A DNA stretch of 64,000 bases from Allacma fusca (taxonomy: Eukaryota > Arthropoda > Collembola > Symphypleona > Sminthuridae), in the NCBI GenBank assembly GCA_947179485.1, contig OX359245.1:55105067-55169066 (forward strand), read 5' to 3'. Under the pieces are notes generated by a model, which had not been told where the DNA came from, searched no databases, and saw nothing but the letters and a program-made list of their open reading frames with translations. Positions 11,495-23,556 of this stretch are shown piece after piece. The number at the start of each line of letters is the position of its first letter. Within the stretch, counting starts at the first letter, position 1. Position numbers and translations under genes: made by a program.

Positions 11495-12147
11495 AGTATG
11501 TAATCATATATGTCAAGATTATGGGCCTTCTATTACATACGTGCTATATAATTATGTAGTTTCTCGTGCTTAAAGTTTATACTAATTGAACTGCGAAGAA
11601 CCAGCTTCGTATCCTGATTTCTAATAAGTAATTTAAAATTGTAATTTTCCCTGGAGGATATTCCACTGATTATTAATGTACCGCAATGTCCTTAGAAATA
11701 AATGACGCAGGAAATGATGCAATTACGGGTGCATTATCAATGAGTTTTCATGGAAATACCTATTTAAGCCAGTAATTATATGTGACGCTCAGTAGGAAAT
11801 TTCAACTTGAATTTCAAATTATTTCATTTTAACTGCAGCTGCTCATGTAGTTTTGCGTCAACTTGTGGGTTGTTCGGAATATCTACATAAACTAACCATT
11901 TAGGTTGGAGCAACAAGTACTTAAAAATAACTCCAAAAATCCCCAAATTTTCCCAACAGTTAACTTTCAGTTCACCTTCTAGTCAAAACTCGATGTTTGC
12001 TCTTACGACAATCTTTTTTATTAAACACTAGTTCGAATCACTTACAGTCTAGGTCAGTACGGGTATAACGGGTGAAATCCCACGTAAATCCGTTGGATAT
12101 GTTAGTAAACACTTTCCATATTAATCCCCAGTTACTTGCTAACTAAG
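11495..12147. other. Intergenic stretch, nothing recognised
   Basis: AT-rich, no open frame with recognisable content, no repeat boundary found. Confidence 0.4.
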
Positions 12148-12674
12148 CAGGGTTGGTTTGGTTTAAACCAAATGATTTAAACCATGGTTTAAACCATGGT
12201 TTAAACCAAACGGTTTTTTTATAAAAACCAATGGTTTAAACCAAACACATAAAATTTTAATACTTTCAATCCAAAATGCTTATATTTCGTCGTGCACAAA
12301 ACTTGTGCAGTTACTGTGATATTGTGTAGTTAAACTTTAGTGAAGTAAATAATACTATTAGCTTTTAGTCTTGTACATTTAGAAAGTCGGAATCGTTTGT
12401 AAAATGAAAAATGCCAAACTTGTGTTTATACTGCATAGTTATCGTTAAAATTATATCTAAATTATTAAATATTTAATGCTTTGTGATACTTACTAAGTTT
12501 GGGAAATAAGTAAATTTGTTCAAATTCACATGTTTTTGCATAATAATGAATGTTTTGGATTGAAATTTTTTTTAAACCAAAACAACCTGGTTTAAACCAA
12601 AAAAACCCGGTTTAAACCAAAAAAACCTGGTTGTTTGGTTTTTTTGAAAAAAACCAAAAAAACCCCCAACCCTG
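12148..12674. mobile_element. hAT-type MITE with GGTTTAAACC arrays, copy 1
   Basis: Starts CAGGGTTGG and ends CCAACCCTG, with flanking 8-mers TAACTAAG (12140-12147) and TAACTAAA (12675-12682), a target duplication with one mismatch. Both ends are packed with the palindromic word GGTTTAAACC. The centre is unique AT-rich sequence shared with the second copy at 18892-19310. Non-coding. Confidence 0.78.
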
Positions 12675-12835
12675 TAACTAAATACAACATAATCGTAGAA
12701 AATTCATACCGAGAAATATTTTTATAATGACACTAATAAAAAGTTAAAAATTTGTTTATTTTGTACATAGAGAGCAAAATTATTTGTCGTAAATTTCAAT
12801 GTGATAAATATTAAATGAAAAGAGAAGGCTCACTG

Positions 12836-13110
12836 TAGTGCTTGGTATGGTCCAATCTGTTCCATCAGAGTATAGGTGTTCATATGTAAACCCATATGAT
12901 TTGGTCCAACCAACTCGTCCAGTCTGGTCCTTGTGTGGTACGGTTCTAATTGTCTTGGGAAGAGGTCCGGCATGAATTTAGAACGGACAACTCCAACTAT
13001 TCACACTTTGAACTGAACCACACATGACCATAGCAAAGTCCATACATGACCATTTGACAGACCGTTCCGGACCTGAACAAACGTTTTTGGTCCGGAATGG
13101 ATCAGTCCTA
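12836..13110. repeat. GGTCC-rich degenerate repeat just upstream of CE1
   Basis: The words TGGTCC, GGTCCGGA and GTTCCGGACC recur on both strands over about 270 bp, ending some 60 bp before the CE1 start codon. It looks like another short-word transposon, but no TSD or clean ends could be found. A similar GGTCTGGTCC stretch occurs at about 61330. Confidence 0.35.
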
Positions 13111-13168
13111 GAACTAACACTCGAAAATACTCTGAACTGTACATTCTTAGCTAGTATTTTGTGACGCG

Positions 13169-16100
13169 ATGGAGTTCTTTGAAAAAGAAAGAACCTGTAA
13201 AATTGGGTTTTTAACAACTGTTGGTGTATTATTACCGTTGGCATATGTAACATTCAATCATCTTATAGTGACAGCAGTTGCAAATGAATCCGTGCTACTC
13301 AGTTCTGCACCAGGCGGGAGTCAAGGAAAGTCAGTTAGTGAACATCCCTGTAATTTAATTGTTCCTCGCATTAATAAAGTGGTGGAGACATCACTTGGAC
13401 AGATTGAAGGAACTGTCGAAAAATCCCGTAAGGGTCGTTGCTACCTCGCCTTCAGAAATATTCCTTATGCCAAACCACCAATAAATGAGCTCCGGTTTAA
13501 GGTAACGACTTCCTTCCGTCACAAAAGGAAGATATTTTATATTAATTATATTTAATTATTAATAATTCTTGGAACTTATAGTTTCAACGAATTGAAGACT
13601 CCACGAGTATTTGCATTGTAAACCAACCGGGGGTCAAACTCAGATATATATAATTAAGCGCATATCTTACAAACATATATAGCTTTTTGGCATATCAGCT
13701 CTAGAAAAAATTCTTAAAAAATCTACTTAAAGAATCTCCCAATACCGGGCAGATTAAAACTAAATACACTGGAAGTAATCAATGGGAATAAAACTGAATT
13801 TTGTTTTGAATTACCTATTTGATGAAACATTTTAGATTCCTAATATTCCTTGGTATTCCCAAGCTCTGACATTACGCCAATGTATAATAATTATTATTAT
13901 TGCTTAAAATAAATGCTTTTAAGTAGATGGTTAGCTTATTCAAAATATATTTTGTCATCTTATATTAGGACCCTGAACCCGCTGAGCCATGGACTGGAGT
14001 CAGGGACGGGTCAAAGTTTGGTTCGCAGTGTACGCAAGTAGACGAACATAATAGTCCATTGAGGGCAGTCGGAGAAGAAGATTGTTTGCACTTAAATATT
14101 TACACTCCACAAGTACTGAATTATTTTATTATAGACATGCATATAACATGTACTTTCGTGATCACAGTGAAGTATCTTGATAAGACTTTTCCAAACAGTC
14201 AATTTTTGGAAGACACCGTGTAACAAGAAAAAGATACGCTTTTTAAATTTTATGCAGTCTCTTAATAGCAATTTATTTCAGAGATGTCCAAATGAAATAA
14301 TCTTCCTGCATTCAAAGAGTACTTAAAAAAAACCTTCTTTCTACCCTCAAAATAAATAAAGTATTTAGAATTATTTCCCTTCAATCAGCCATCCTTCAAT
14401 TTTTAAATTATTTCACCCTTCCTTCTAGCTTCCTCCAAAAACAGCCCTCCTTCATTTCAAGGTTTCATTTATTGCAAAATTATAGAAATGATATCAAAAC
14501 GTGCATGAATTTTGAAAACGAAGTAGTTTTTATCAATACTATCACTACATATGAATGTAATGAATGAAAGTTCATGCAAATAATTGAAAACGTTCACACT
14601 ACTGCCTAATTGTACTTCATACATCAGACAACATCCCCATGAAGTTTTTAATACATCCAAAGGATACTTTTAAAGCCCTCCCATTTTTCGCTTACCATTT
14701 TGATAAATTTTATGAAGCCTTTCCGGGTAAGAATTCCGGGTAAAGATTACACCTACATACATACCTTCCATATTCCTTCCCTGGGTTACAAAATCGGTCA
14801 GCAGCCTTCAATGAAGCCTTCTTTGAAGGCTAGTCTTCGAAGGCTGGACATATGTATCTGGTTCATTGTTATTGTAATGTAGACGTTACAACTTTTCAAG
14901 CTGCTTGTATAAAATGAATTGTCATATTATCTAATGCCAGGGGTCGGATTTTTGTAAATCTCCCTGGAAGATCATTTCTGAATTTGCCTGCTTAACCTTA
15001 TGTCCTTTACTTAGAAGTCTTACATAATTACTTTGCGATGTGTGCTTGTGAATATAGCAATGGCACCTAACCCATGCAAAGGAAGTCTCAAAGCCAAAAG
15101 TTCCTGTTATGGTTTACATTCATGGAGGAAGATACGTGTCAGGAAATGGTAGTCGCTATGGTCCGGATTATTTCATGGATGAGGATGTTGTCTTAATTAC
15201 TTTCCAATTTAGACTGGGAGTTTTCGGTGGGTAGAATCATACTGTCTACAACTTTTACCCTTTTATATTTACGTAAAATACAACGTTACTATAATCATTT
15301 CACATTTATATTTTAAACTTTTAGTATCATTACCATTACAATACAAGTAATCGAAGTAGAAATGTCAGCTTACACAAAATGAAATTATAAACATATATGA
15401 CTGTAAGAGCTTCTGCCATATCGGTCAATAAACGCCTATATATATATTAATTACTTTCCAATTTAGACTGAGAGTTTTCGGTGGGTAGAATAAATGCGAA
15501 TTATTTCCTATTCGCTATAATGACACAGATTTCCAATCAATAATAGAGTATAGTGTGTTTTAAAGAGAGTCGGCAGTATTTCACCTTCAAGGTGTCAATA
15601 TTGTGGAAAATTACTTTGAATTCGCAGGCTTTTCAAGCACTGATGATGACGTCATTCCTGGAAATATGGGCTTTAAGGACATCATTATGCTTCTGCGTTG
15701 GGTGCAGCAGAATATCCAGAGATTTGGTGGGGATCCGGAAAAGGTAACAGTATTTGGAAATAGTTCCGGAGCTATTACAGTCCATGCCTTGCTACTCTCA
15801 AAAATGAGCAAAGGTACTGAACTTCCTTGTTGTTCACCATTGAAATCAAAACCAAGTTCTCCTGATACTGATTGCTTAATATTTTGTAGGTCTATTTCAA
15901 AGGGCAATTTCACAAAGTGGCACATTGCTAGTTCCTGGAGGGCCACTTCCATTTTGGAAACCTAATTTAGAAAATATTGGAAAAGCCATCGGGTGTAATA
16001 ACACAGCAGATTCAATGGTTCTGACAGATTGTCTTCGGGGAGTTGACTCTAAGGAACTGGTTATGATCCAAGGACCATGTGAAATTTATGGACCAATAGT

Positions 16101-17524
16101 GGAGACTGTTCCAGAAAATGGGATAGAAAACGGGGTGTTTATTTCTGCATCAACAATGAAGCTCTTAAATGATGCTGATAACTATCCAATGAAAGTGCCA
16201 TGGCTCTTGGGCGATGTCTCTGCGGAAAAATTGATATCAGCTTTGGGTATATGCCACAACTATTTGTATATATACACTCATCATATGCGATGATATTTAG
16301 CAATGACTCATCTTTTAAAAACAAATCGTCAAATATATTCCAACAGTCAATTATATCTTAACAAGGGTATTCAATTATGAGAGCCTATTAGTCTTTTAAA
16401 CTGAGTATGTGATATTTATCAGGTCCCAATGAGCCCTGATTTGTTGACAAATGTAACATATTAATTTCCAGACATACTCCGAGAAAGGGAAAAAATCAAT
16501 GCGTTAAATGAAAACTGGGTTGAAGAAAGCAAGAGCATTCTGGAGTTTAGGAAAGTGCCGTCGGACGAGACGCTCTTGAAAATACGCCAGTTTTATTTCC
16601 AAGGAGAAAACATCACTAATTCAACGCGTTCAAATCTAGTGAACGTATATTCGGACAGTGTTTGGGTACATTCAACGAAGATGGCAGCCATGGCGCATGC
16701 ACGACATGGTCCTGTTTACCTTTATTGGCTGACACGAGAGGCAGCTAAGAGCTTCGCTTCGGAATCTATGAAGGGCTACGATCCACCTTTTGGTAAATGA
16801 TGTAAATCGCTACTATCATATTCAAAGTGTATTGATCTATAGAATGCATATTTTAAAAAATTACTGTTTCCCTTATAAGAGGTCTTAAAGGTTTAAAAAT
16901 ATTTGGATATATTGGGTTTCCTTCAAAACCTCTGTATGAGAATCCCAGTGTAGTAACTTGCACTTAAATATTTTGGGGTTTTAGCGGTACTTTTATAAGG
17001 AGATACCTTTGCGTTTGACCTGATAGTAGGCTACATGCTGCGTAATTGCAATTCGGGTGTAATTGTATAACGTCATGTTTCAGGTGTCTGTCATGGGGAT
17101 GAACTTCAGTATTTGTTTTTGTATAACGGATTTCCTGAAATTCCCATTGAATCAACACATGCAAAATTTTCCCAAAAACTTGTGAGGAACTGGGCTGTTT
17201 TTGCGGACACAGGGTAAGGTTTTAATAATTTGACAAACCCCATTTGACTATAAGTACACATTTTAAAATATGCGCATCTGTTAAAATTCATATATTTGAA
17301 AATACTTTAACACTGTAGACTGTACTTTGTAGTGTGTTTATTTGCAAAATTATAGGAAACCCGAAATTCCCGAATGGGCTCCATTAAATGTTAAAGACAA
17401 CGGGGAGAAGTGGTTTCAACTCGATGATGACACTAATTTTACTTCCATTTTAAAATATAGAATTCGATTCTGGGATGATTACATCAATGAAATCTACCCT
17501 TTTTTGCCAATATTGCACTACTGA
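13169..17524 (+). CDS. Type-B carboxylesterase (cholinesterase family), CE1
   Basis: Eight exons with GT-AG borders and consistent phases: 13169-13501, 13969-14112, 15082-15226, 15628-15813, 15890-16246, 16472-16792, 17084-17213, 17356-17524; 594 residues. An N-terminal hydrophobic segment (about residues 12-35) should be a signal anchor or signal peptide. Family landmarks in order: [13 protein letters not shown] (end of exon 2), oxyanion-hole YIHGG (exon 3), nucleophile elbow FGNSSGA with Ser about 253 (exon 4), FQRAISQSG (exon 5), acid Glu about 382 in SAEK, and catalytic His about 499 in VCHGDEL. The family hydrolyses carboxylic esters, often in detoxification or as pheromone or neuro esterases. 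Oddities: GNSSGA replaces the usual GESAG, and HGGR replaces HGGG or HGGA. It is the middle gene of module 1, and its relic copy is CE2. Confidence 0.85.
14937..14995. mobile_element. Partial copy of the CAGGGGTCGGA hAT MITE in a CE1 intron
   Basis: Begins CCAGGGGTCGGATTTTTGTA and matches the inverted right end of the element at 61576-61910 and the left part of 6555-6944. Only one end is present, so it is truncated. It lies in intron 2 of CE1. Confidence 0.5.
15449..15492 (+). repeat. Partial duplicate of the exon 3 end of CE1 inside intron 3
   Basis: About 44 bp starting TTAATTACTTTCCAATTTAG repeats the last part of exon 3, including the donor GTGGGTAGAAT, with one difference (CTGAGAG for CTGGGAG). 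It is an internal tandem duplication that offers a decoy donor site 265 bp downstream of the true one. Confidence 0.75.
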
Positions 17525-17683
17525 GTTTATCAGTTTGAATGAAAATTGAAGGGTGACCACAATCATTTGTTATCACTCGACATCTATACTAGAATGGGTG
17601 TCTGGTATAACATGCCTGATTTCCCAATTTTTTATTAAATTCAGTTCCAGATTTTCTAATCTTCATTGATGTGTGTGGATAAT

Positions 17684-17689
17684 TAATAA
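17684..17689 (+). terminator. Polyadenylation signal AATAAA of CE1
   Basis: AATAAA lies 160 bp after the CE1 stop. The matching word is kept downstream of the CE2 relic at about 43700. Confidence 0.5.
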
Positions 17690-18891
17690 ATCAGAATGTT
17701 TTGTTTGCGTAATGTCTTTCCAAAATAATCCGTAATCTACTAAATTTCTGAGTACTGTGACTCTTTCGAGATGGACTTGAGATTTTAATGAAATACGTAG
17801 AAACCTATTGACAATTAGGTACAACCCCGGGAACATGAAATATTTTTATAATGACGTTTCCACACTTTAAAACTACAATCAAGTTAACTCTAAAGTAAAT
17901 GTATAAATAGAGCCGTCTTGAGCTACTAATTTATTATATTTGGGACGAAATGATCTAGACCTCTAATGGCTACAGTTCCCAGTACTACGCAGTAGACGCA
18001 GCAATTCAATTTAATAAGCTTGCAAATTAATATTATAGGTATTTTAATTAAAGTTTAGGCATTGGAATAACCGCATAATATATAGTTATTATTTTTGACA
18101 TTCAATTATTTTGCAGCATGTACTTTAAAGAGAACAACAAGTTGGGTTGATGAACAAAATATTAGATTTTATCATATTTGGGGGAACGTTTATTCACGCC
18201 TGCCAAAATTTGATCAAACTTAAAACTCAAAACAGTGGACAAGGGAATGAGGCTAATTGTAAGTCGGGACTGTTTAGAAAATGGCAAATTTTCAAATTGC
18301 ATGCTCAAATCTAAAATTTGATACATTCTACAAAAAATTTGAACAAGATACCCATTGTCAAAAACTTCATACAAAATGAGACCTTGCAAATAAACAAATT
18401 AAAATAGGGCCTAAATGATGAGAAAACCTTAAGTGGATAAATTTTCAAGTACGTAAATTTAAATTATACTCAAAATTTAAATTACATACCGTTTCGAATC
18501 AGACTTAGTTTCGACAACATTACATTTGGAACAACAACGATTATCCCAGTTTATCGACAACTTCCAAAATGTTTCGACTGCCCTAAACTTCTTGAAGTGG
18601 CTTATTATTTAAAACAGCTGCCACTTAAATGTTTGATGCGCTAAAATGGGCAACATAAAACCCCTAATATAACTAAATTTCTCGTCAGCTCCTGCAAAAC
18701 ATTGCGTGCCGATCCAAATTGTTTTGCAATTTTTACAGTGGAACAAGTCGCTTGTACTAAAAACATGAACATTTCTTCAGTTGGATGGCAAATAATAATT
18801 TCGATTTCATGTTAAGAATAGCTGCTCACATGCATTACCATCCATTACGTTCCTCATGTGATCGTTATCCAATCAGTCGGCTAGTTTGTAT

Positions 18892-19310
18892 CAGGGTTGG
18901 TTTTGTTTAAACCAAATGATTTAAACCCTGGTTAAAACCTAACGGTTTTTTAATGAAAACCAATGGTTTGAACCAAACACCTAAAATTTTAATATTTTCA
19001 ATCCAAAATGCTTATATTTCGTCGAGCACAAAACTTGTGCAGTTACTGTGATATTGTCTTGTTAAACTTTAGTGAAGTAAATAATACAATTAGCTTTTAG
19101 TCTTGTACATTTAGAAATTCGGAATCGTTAAAATTATATGTAAATTATTAAATATTTAATGCTTTGTGATACTTACTGAGTTTGGGAAATAAGTAAATTT
19201 GTTCAAATTCACATGTTTTTGCATATTAATGAATTTTTTGGATTGAAAATTTGTTTAAACCAAAAAAACCCGGTTTAAACAAAATAAACCTGGTTGTTTG
19301 GTTAACCCTG
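18892..19310. mobile_element. hAT-type MITE with GGTTTAAACC arrays, copy 2
   Basis: Perfect 8-bp target duplication GTTTGTAT at 18884-18891 and 19311-19318. Starts CAGGGTTGG and ends GGTTAACCCTG. The interior matches copy 1 (12148-12674) with internal deletions. The paralogous position in module 2 (about 45295) has one uninterrupted GTTTGTAT, so the insertion happened only in this copy. Confidence 0.9.
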
Positions 19311-19420
19311 GTTTGTATAGCTAATGTTCTCAACGGGTTAATTCACTAGTTCGTGAAAACTTCAGGAACAAAGTTTACTGCAAACCAAACCAATGACTTC
19401 AGTTTTTACATAGTACCAAA

Positions 19421-20734
19421 ATGTTAGGACCGATTGCTGCAAAAGTATGTTTAAAGGTTACGCGTGGTGTTCCTATTGGGGCAGTATGCCATACAGATGG
19501 AATCCAAGAACAAAACAGCTCCGTCTGAGTTTAAATTCCAGTGAATTATTTTGGTGGTACTTTTCGATAGTTTTCTCAATTGCAATGTTCATTTGGCTTG
19601 TTGTCAGATGAGTTCAGATATTTAGGCGAGTAGAAGAGTCAAATACTCAATTGCTTTATTTGATTGCCTCAATGAGCTGGGTAATTCCTACTGCAATTTA
19701 TATTGTTCTAAATTTTAATGTGATCATAACCCTTTATGAACTTCCGGTTTTTCATCAGCAATATATTATGTTTGGGAAGGAGTTCAAAAGTACGCAATTT
19801 TATATTCTGCTTTTACGTCAGCCATTTCATAATTTTAAGTAATTATTTTTCTCAAAGGAAAATTCTTTCCTAAAGGGGCGGAACATAGTGAAACGGATTT
19901 TCCTGGAAAGTTTTTCCTGGTCCTTTATATTAATTCATTACTTGTGCAGTTCATGTTCCTTGTTACGATGGCAGCGCAACCGCAAATTCCTATTTCCAAC
20001 TTCCAATGTCGATATTTCCATGTATTTCTTCATCCCAGTTTTAATATTGCAGATTGTTTTATATATGCATCACATGTTTGCCTATTGTGGATTAGTATTC
20101 TCAACGTTTCCAGTCCTGGATATTATCTTCGCATTGGTTTTCATTTTCGAAGAATTTGAGTAAGTTTTAATAAAATTAAATACACGAAATTATTCTTCTC
20201 GCGCTTTTTTGTTTAAAATATAGTTTTGTATGTAAACTGAATATTTGGTAAATTTGTATGACTACATGCTACAGCTTGAACACAAAGAGCTACCACACAA
20301 AGTCAATTTTGAGAACGGAGCCGGAATTCGTGAAAATATACAGAGAAGTGCAGGTCTTGAATGCTTTTACAATGAAAATATACAGTCCAACTATAATTCC
20401 TGCCAGCCAGTGGTTATTCCTCGTTGGGACTGTATTTTGTACGTACGGCTGTTTTAGAACATACGGAATGTACTCTATGCTTGCGTTTGTTGAATCGATA
20501 GCCATGGTGATGTTTTTAGGTGTGACATTCACATTTTTTGGCGAAGTGGACAAGACTGCTCGAAACGCGTTAAAAAGTTGGTCTCATAAAAAGTCGCCGA
20601 TTTTACGAAAATTCCTTAGAAGTTGCAAACCGGTGCGTATTACTGTGGGGTCCTACTATTTTGTTGACACAGGACTAGTCCTAACAATGTGCAAATTTGT
20701 TCTCGAATCTACGATTAATTTACTATTCCTTTGA
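19421..20734 (+). pseudogene. Receptor B1, pseudogene of the chemosensory 7-TM gene B2
   Basis: It aligns along its full length with intact receptor B2 (45410-46728), with the same three-exon layout. Lesions visible: a 1-base deletion near 19449 (10th codon), a TGA stop at 19609-19611 where B2 has TCA, and a 2-base deletion near 19994. Exon 3 (20275-20734) is still open and very similar to that of B2, with only a handful of replacements, so silencing is recent or the tail was homogenised by gene conversion. The start, splice sites and downstream flank are kept. Confidence 0.88.
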
Positions 20735-21466
20735 TTTGCTTAAATAGCCAACATGAAATCAACACGATGTCCTTAATTTGAGCAACCCAGAAGCACTGTG
20801 ATTACGTTTAGTTGTTGTTACCATTTAAAGTATATTTGACACTAAATATTCACGTCGTTCCGAGATCGAAATTTGGTAACTCGTTTATTCAATGGGATGT
20901 GAACTATATAATTACGTACATGCATAAACATATGTATGTACCCATACTACGTCATGAAGGACCGGCCACTAACGTTAACGCAGACAATACCGACTTTTAC
21001 CTTCGGATCAAATCATATTTTATGGTCAAATCTATCGCTATAGTTTAACATACCAGTTTGCTTGGAAAGGAGTCAACATCGTTATACAAAACTTCCTGGT
21101 GTTGAATTCAATGAGAAATTTAACTTATTAATTCAAGGACTCACCGAAACGTCGTCAATCAAGTTGCAAAAGCAAGGAAGAAGTAACTTCAAATCAATTC
21201 AGGTCAAAAAAAGAGGGTCAAACTCAAGTCTGAGATCAGACACGGGCTTTGAATTTTACTCAAGTCGAAACCTGAATTTGAAATTATATAGATACTGAGT
21301 CAACTGTATGAAATTTTAGTTTACGTTTGAGCTCACACCTTAGATTCATGTGCCATTTGGGTTAAACATTACACATGTATTTCAGCTTGAGTTTTCGAAT
21401 ACACATACGAGTTTTTAGTTACATTCGAGTGAAACCTATATAACAATTTACATTGGTATTAAAATA
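20735..21466. other. Flank downstream of B1
   Basis: 20812-21058 is conserved with 46790-46999 downstream of B2 although B1 is dead. The region 21059-21466 has no gene or recognisable repeat. Confidence 0.45.
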
Positions 21467-21653
21467 CGAGTGAATTTAATATAGTGTGGTTCCTAAGGGA
21501 TGCTAAAATACCTGCCTAAAATATATGGGGATGTCACTAATTGTAAATCTCACTACTATACAAAATGAAAATGTAATCCTACGCAAAAATTTAAGCGAGT
21601 CAATACAAAGGGAATGCTGTCTAAGAGGAAACCATTATAAAATAAAATCACTG
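21467..21653 (-). mobile_element. Short pogo-like MITE, reverse copy
   Basis: TA flanks (21465-21466, 21654-21655). The right end ATCACTG and left end CGAGTGAATTT match the family seen at 11318-11494, here inverted. The interior words (GTGGTTCCTAAGGGATG, AAAATACCTGCC) match that copy in reverse. No coding content. Confidence 0.65.
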
Positions 21654-21720
21654 TACGTATTTTTGTATTTCGTTTTCCCCTCAGCATTTTTAGATTTTTA
21701 TGTACTTCTTTTTTTAATAG

Positions 21721-22006
21721 GAAAATTCATCCCCAAGTCATACTGATCATAGTGAAACGAAATTTCCTGGAACATTCAGATTTAATAAAATTAAAGGCGC
21801 AAAATTATTCCGTTCGCGCTTGTTTGTTTAAAATAAGGTTTTGCATATAATCTGGACATTTGTTCAACTTGTATGACTATATGCTACAGCATGAACGCAA
21901 AGATCTACCACACAAAGTCAAGTTTGACAACGGAGCCGGGATTCAAGAAAACTTACAGAGAAGTGCCGGTCTTGAATGCTTTTGGAATGTAAATATACAG
22001 TCCAAC
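21721..22006 (+). pseudogene. Receptor type B fragment (third copy)
   Basis: 21721-21775 matches the start of exon 2 of the B receptors, directly after an AG acceptor. About 21776-21889 matches their second intron. 21890-22006 matches the first quarter of exon 3. Most of exon 2 is deleted, and the copy is cut off at 22006 by a BEL/Pao retrotransposon piece. It shows that a third B gene once stood here between modules 1 and 2. Confidence 0.8.
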
Positions 22007-22310
22007 TTTTTCTCACCACGATCGAGTGTTGGTCTTTGAATTTCGGGTAGTACGACGGACCCCAGAAGTATATCTACACCTTCAGGCTTGTGAAACATTG
22101 GGTCGGCCAGTCAAAGCCCATTTAGGTTTTTCCATTCATTGGGGTTGTATGAAAATGTTGGTAGGTTGCCTGTAACTGGCCTTACCACGTGACCGTTGAC
22201 AGCAAGTGTGGCGTCTTCAAAGGGAGACACCAGCTGGACATTTATGACTATAAGCAGTAGGTCCTCCGCAGGAGGGAATGCCCGCTACTTGGCAGAATTT
22301 TGAATTTCGT
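22007..22310 (-). pseudogene. BEL/Pao retrotransposon protease-region fragment
   Basis: Read on the minus strand, about 70 codons with one TGA encode ATLAVNGHVVRPVTG and, after the stop, LADPMFHKPEGVDILLG. The latter is the diagnostic phrase of the BEL/Pao aspartic protease (peptidase A17), normally LADP.F..P..IDLLLG. No LTR or RT remains. It joins the receptor B fragment abruptly at 22006, so it probably came with the rearrangement that truncated that gene. Confidence 0.75.
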
Positions 22311-23246
22311 AACGCTATTTAGTGATAACAATAGACGTCAAATCGCTATTGACAATATAGCTGAGCAAAGATTTATGAATGCAAAATATATAAATAAAAT
22401 CATTTCCATTATACAGATATACATATTCTGGTTACGTATTACAAAAACGGTACTTGGGAAAACTCAAGCTGTTATATATACGTAATCCGTTTTATAATCA
22501 ATCGGTGTAACGAGATTTTACTGTCTTAAAATTAAGGCAGTTCGAGAAACGAAAGACGACAGTTTCCACCAGAAAACTTGTCAAATTATCATGACAGCAG
22601 ACCCATACGCTTTGGAGCATCCAAAAAGTTGAGAAGTGGACTAAATGTGGTCATCCCTGTGATTATTTATGTATTAGAAGAAATCTAATTTTGCTAAATT
22701 CATCTATATAACATATAGGCTACATAAGACATAAATCTCATGTTGGAGAAACTGCACTTGTTTCTAAATTATGAATCTGTTTTTCGGATAATTACGAACC
22801 AACTCATTCGACCGATGTTTGGAAATTCAACGGCATAAAAATTTACATTTTGCAAATATAATCGTGTCGCACCTACCCTGACTAGTATTTGCTCTTTGAT
22901 TGGTGTCACTACGCGGTACTTCTATTCCGAGCTTAAAGAAAGTATGTCAAATGGGGATAAGTACCAGAAGTTTTGTAAATACGAATTTACAAGATTTGGG
23001 TATTCTTTGATGAATAACCCTTATTAGGGTTCAACGCGCAAATTTTTCGAATCCTAATATATATAAACATATGTTGGAATTGGCAAGGACGCAAACCTTA
23101 TAAAAATTTAATTGTTTCGAGCAAATATTTCATATAATTGTAGGTGAATAAACATTGCTATAATTAAAAAGAGGCACTTATATGTACCTGAATATATTGA
23201 TCCGATCTGCTCTGAATTAAAACAAAATTGAAGTACTTGGTCAACA
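22311..23246. other. Intergenic stretch, nothing recognised
   Basis: About 0.9 kb with no supported coding, RNA or repeat feature on either strand. Confidence 0.4.
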
Positions 23247-23556
23247 TGTCACCTGAGGCGCGTAGCCAAAGGGGGGCAAAGGGAGCAATTGCCCCCCCCC
23301 CCATTCGAAATAAAATACTCTCAAATCACTCAAAAAGTTAAAAATAAATCAGTCCATACCGAGACATGCAAACCTTTTCAGTGATTTGACAGTTCTATTT
23401 TTGTTATTTGTAATAAAAATCACTGCGAAACTCAACATATGCAGTAATCCATGTAAATATCTGTGTATAAACAGCATAACTCTAGAATCACCCATGAAGT
23501 TTGAATGTTTCGTGTGAATGATTTATTATCCACGGCCCACGGCTCCTCCCGTCATT

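Larger units (their letters stand above)
8203..21058 (+). repeat. Module 1 of a three-gene segmental duplication
   Basis: The order receptor A1 - CE1 - receptor B1 repeats in the same orientation as A2 - CE2 - B2 (25169-46999). Homology covers the genes and also the non-coding DNA between CE and B (17525-18891 with 42684-45300) and about 250 bp downstream of B (20812-21058 with 46790-46999), where it stops. CE1 is intact and B1 is dead in this copy. Confidence 0.85.

Noticed and set aside
21525..21746. 73-codon plus-strand frame
   Set aside because: It covers a pogo-like MITE and the start of a receptor pseudogene fragment.
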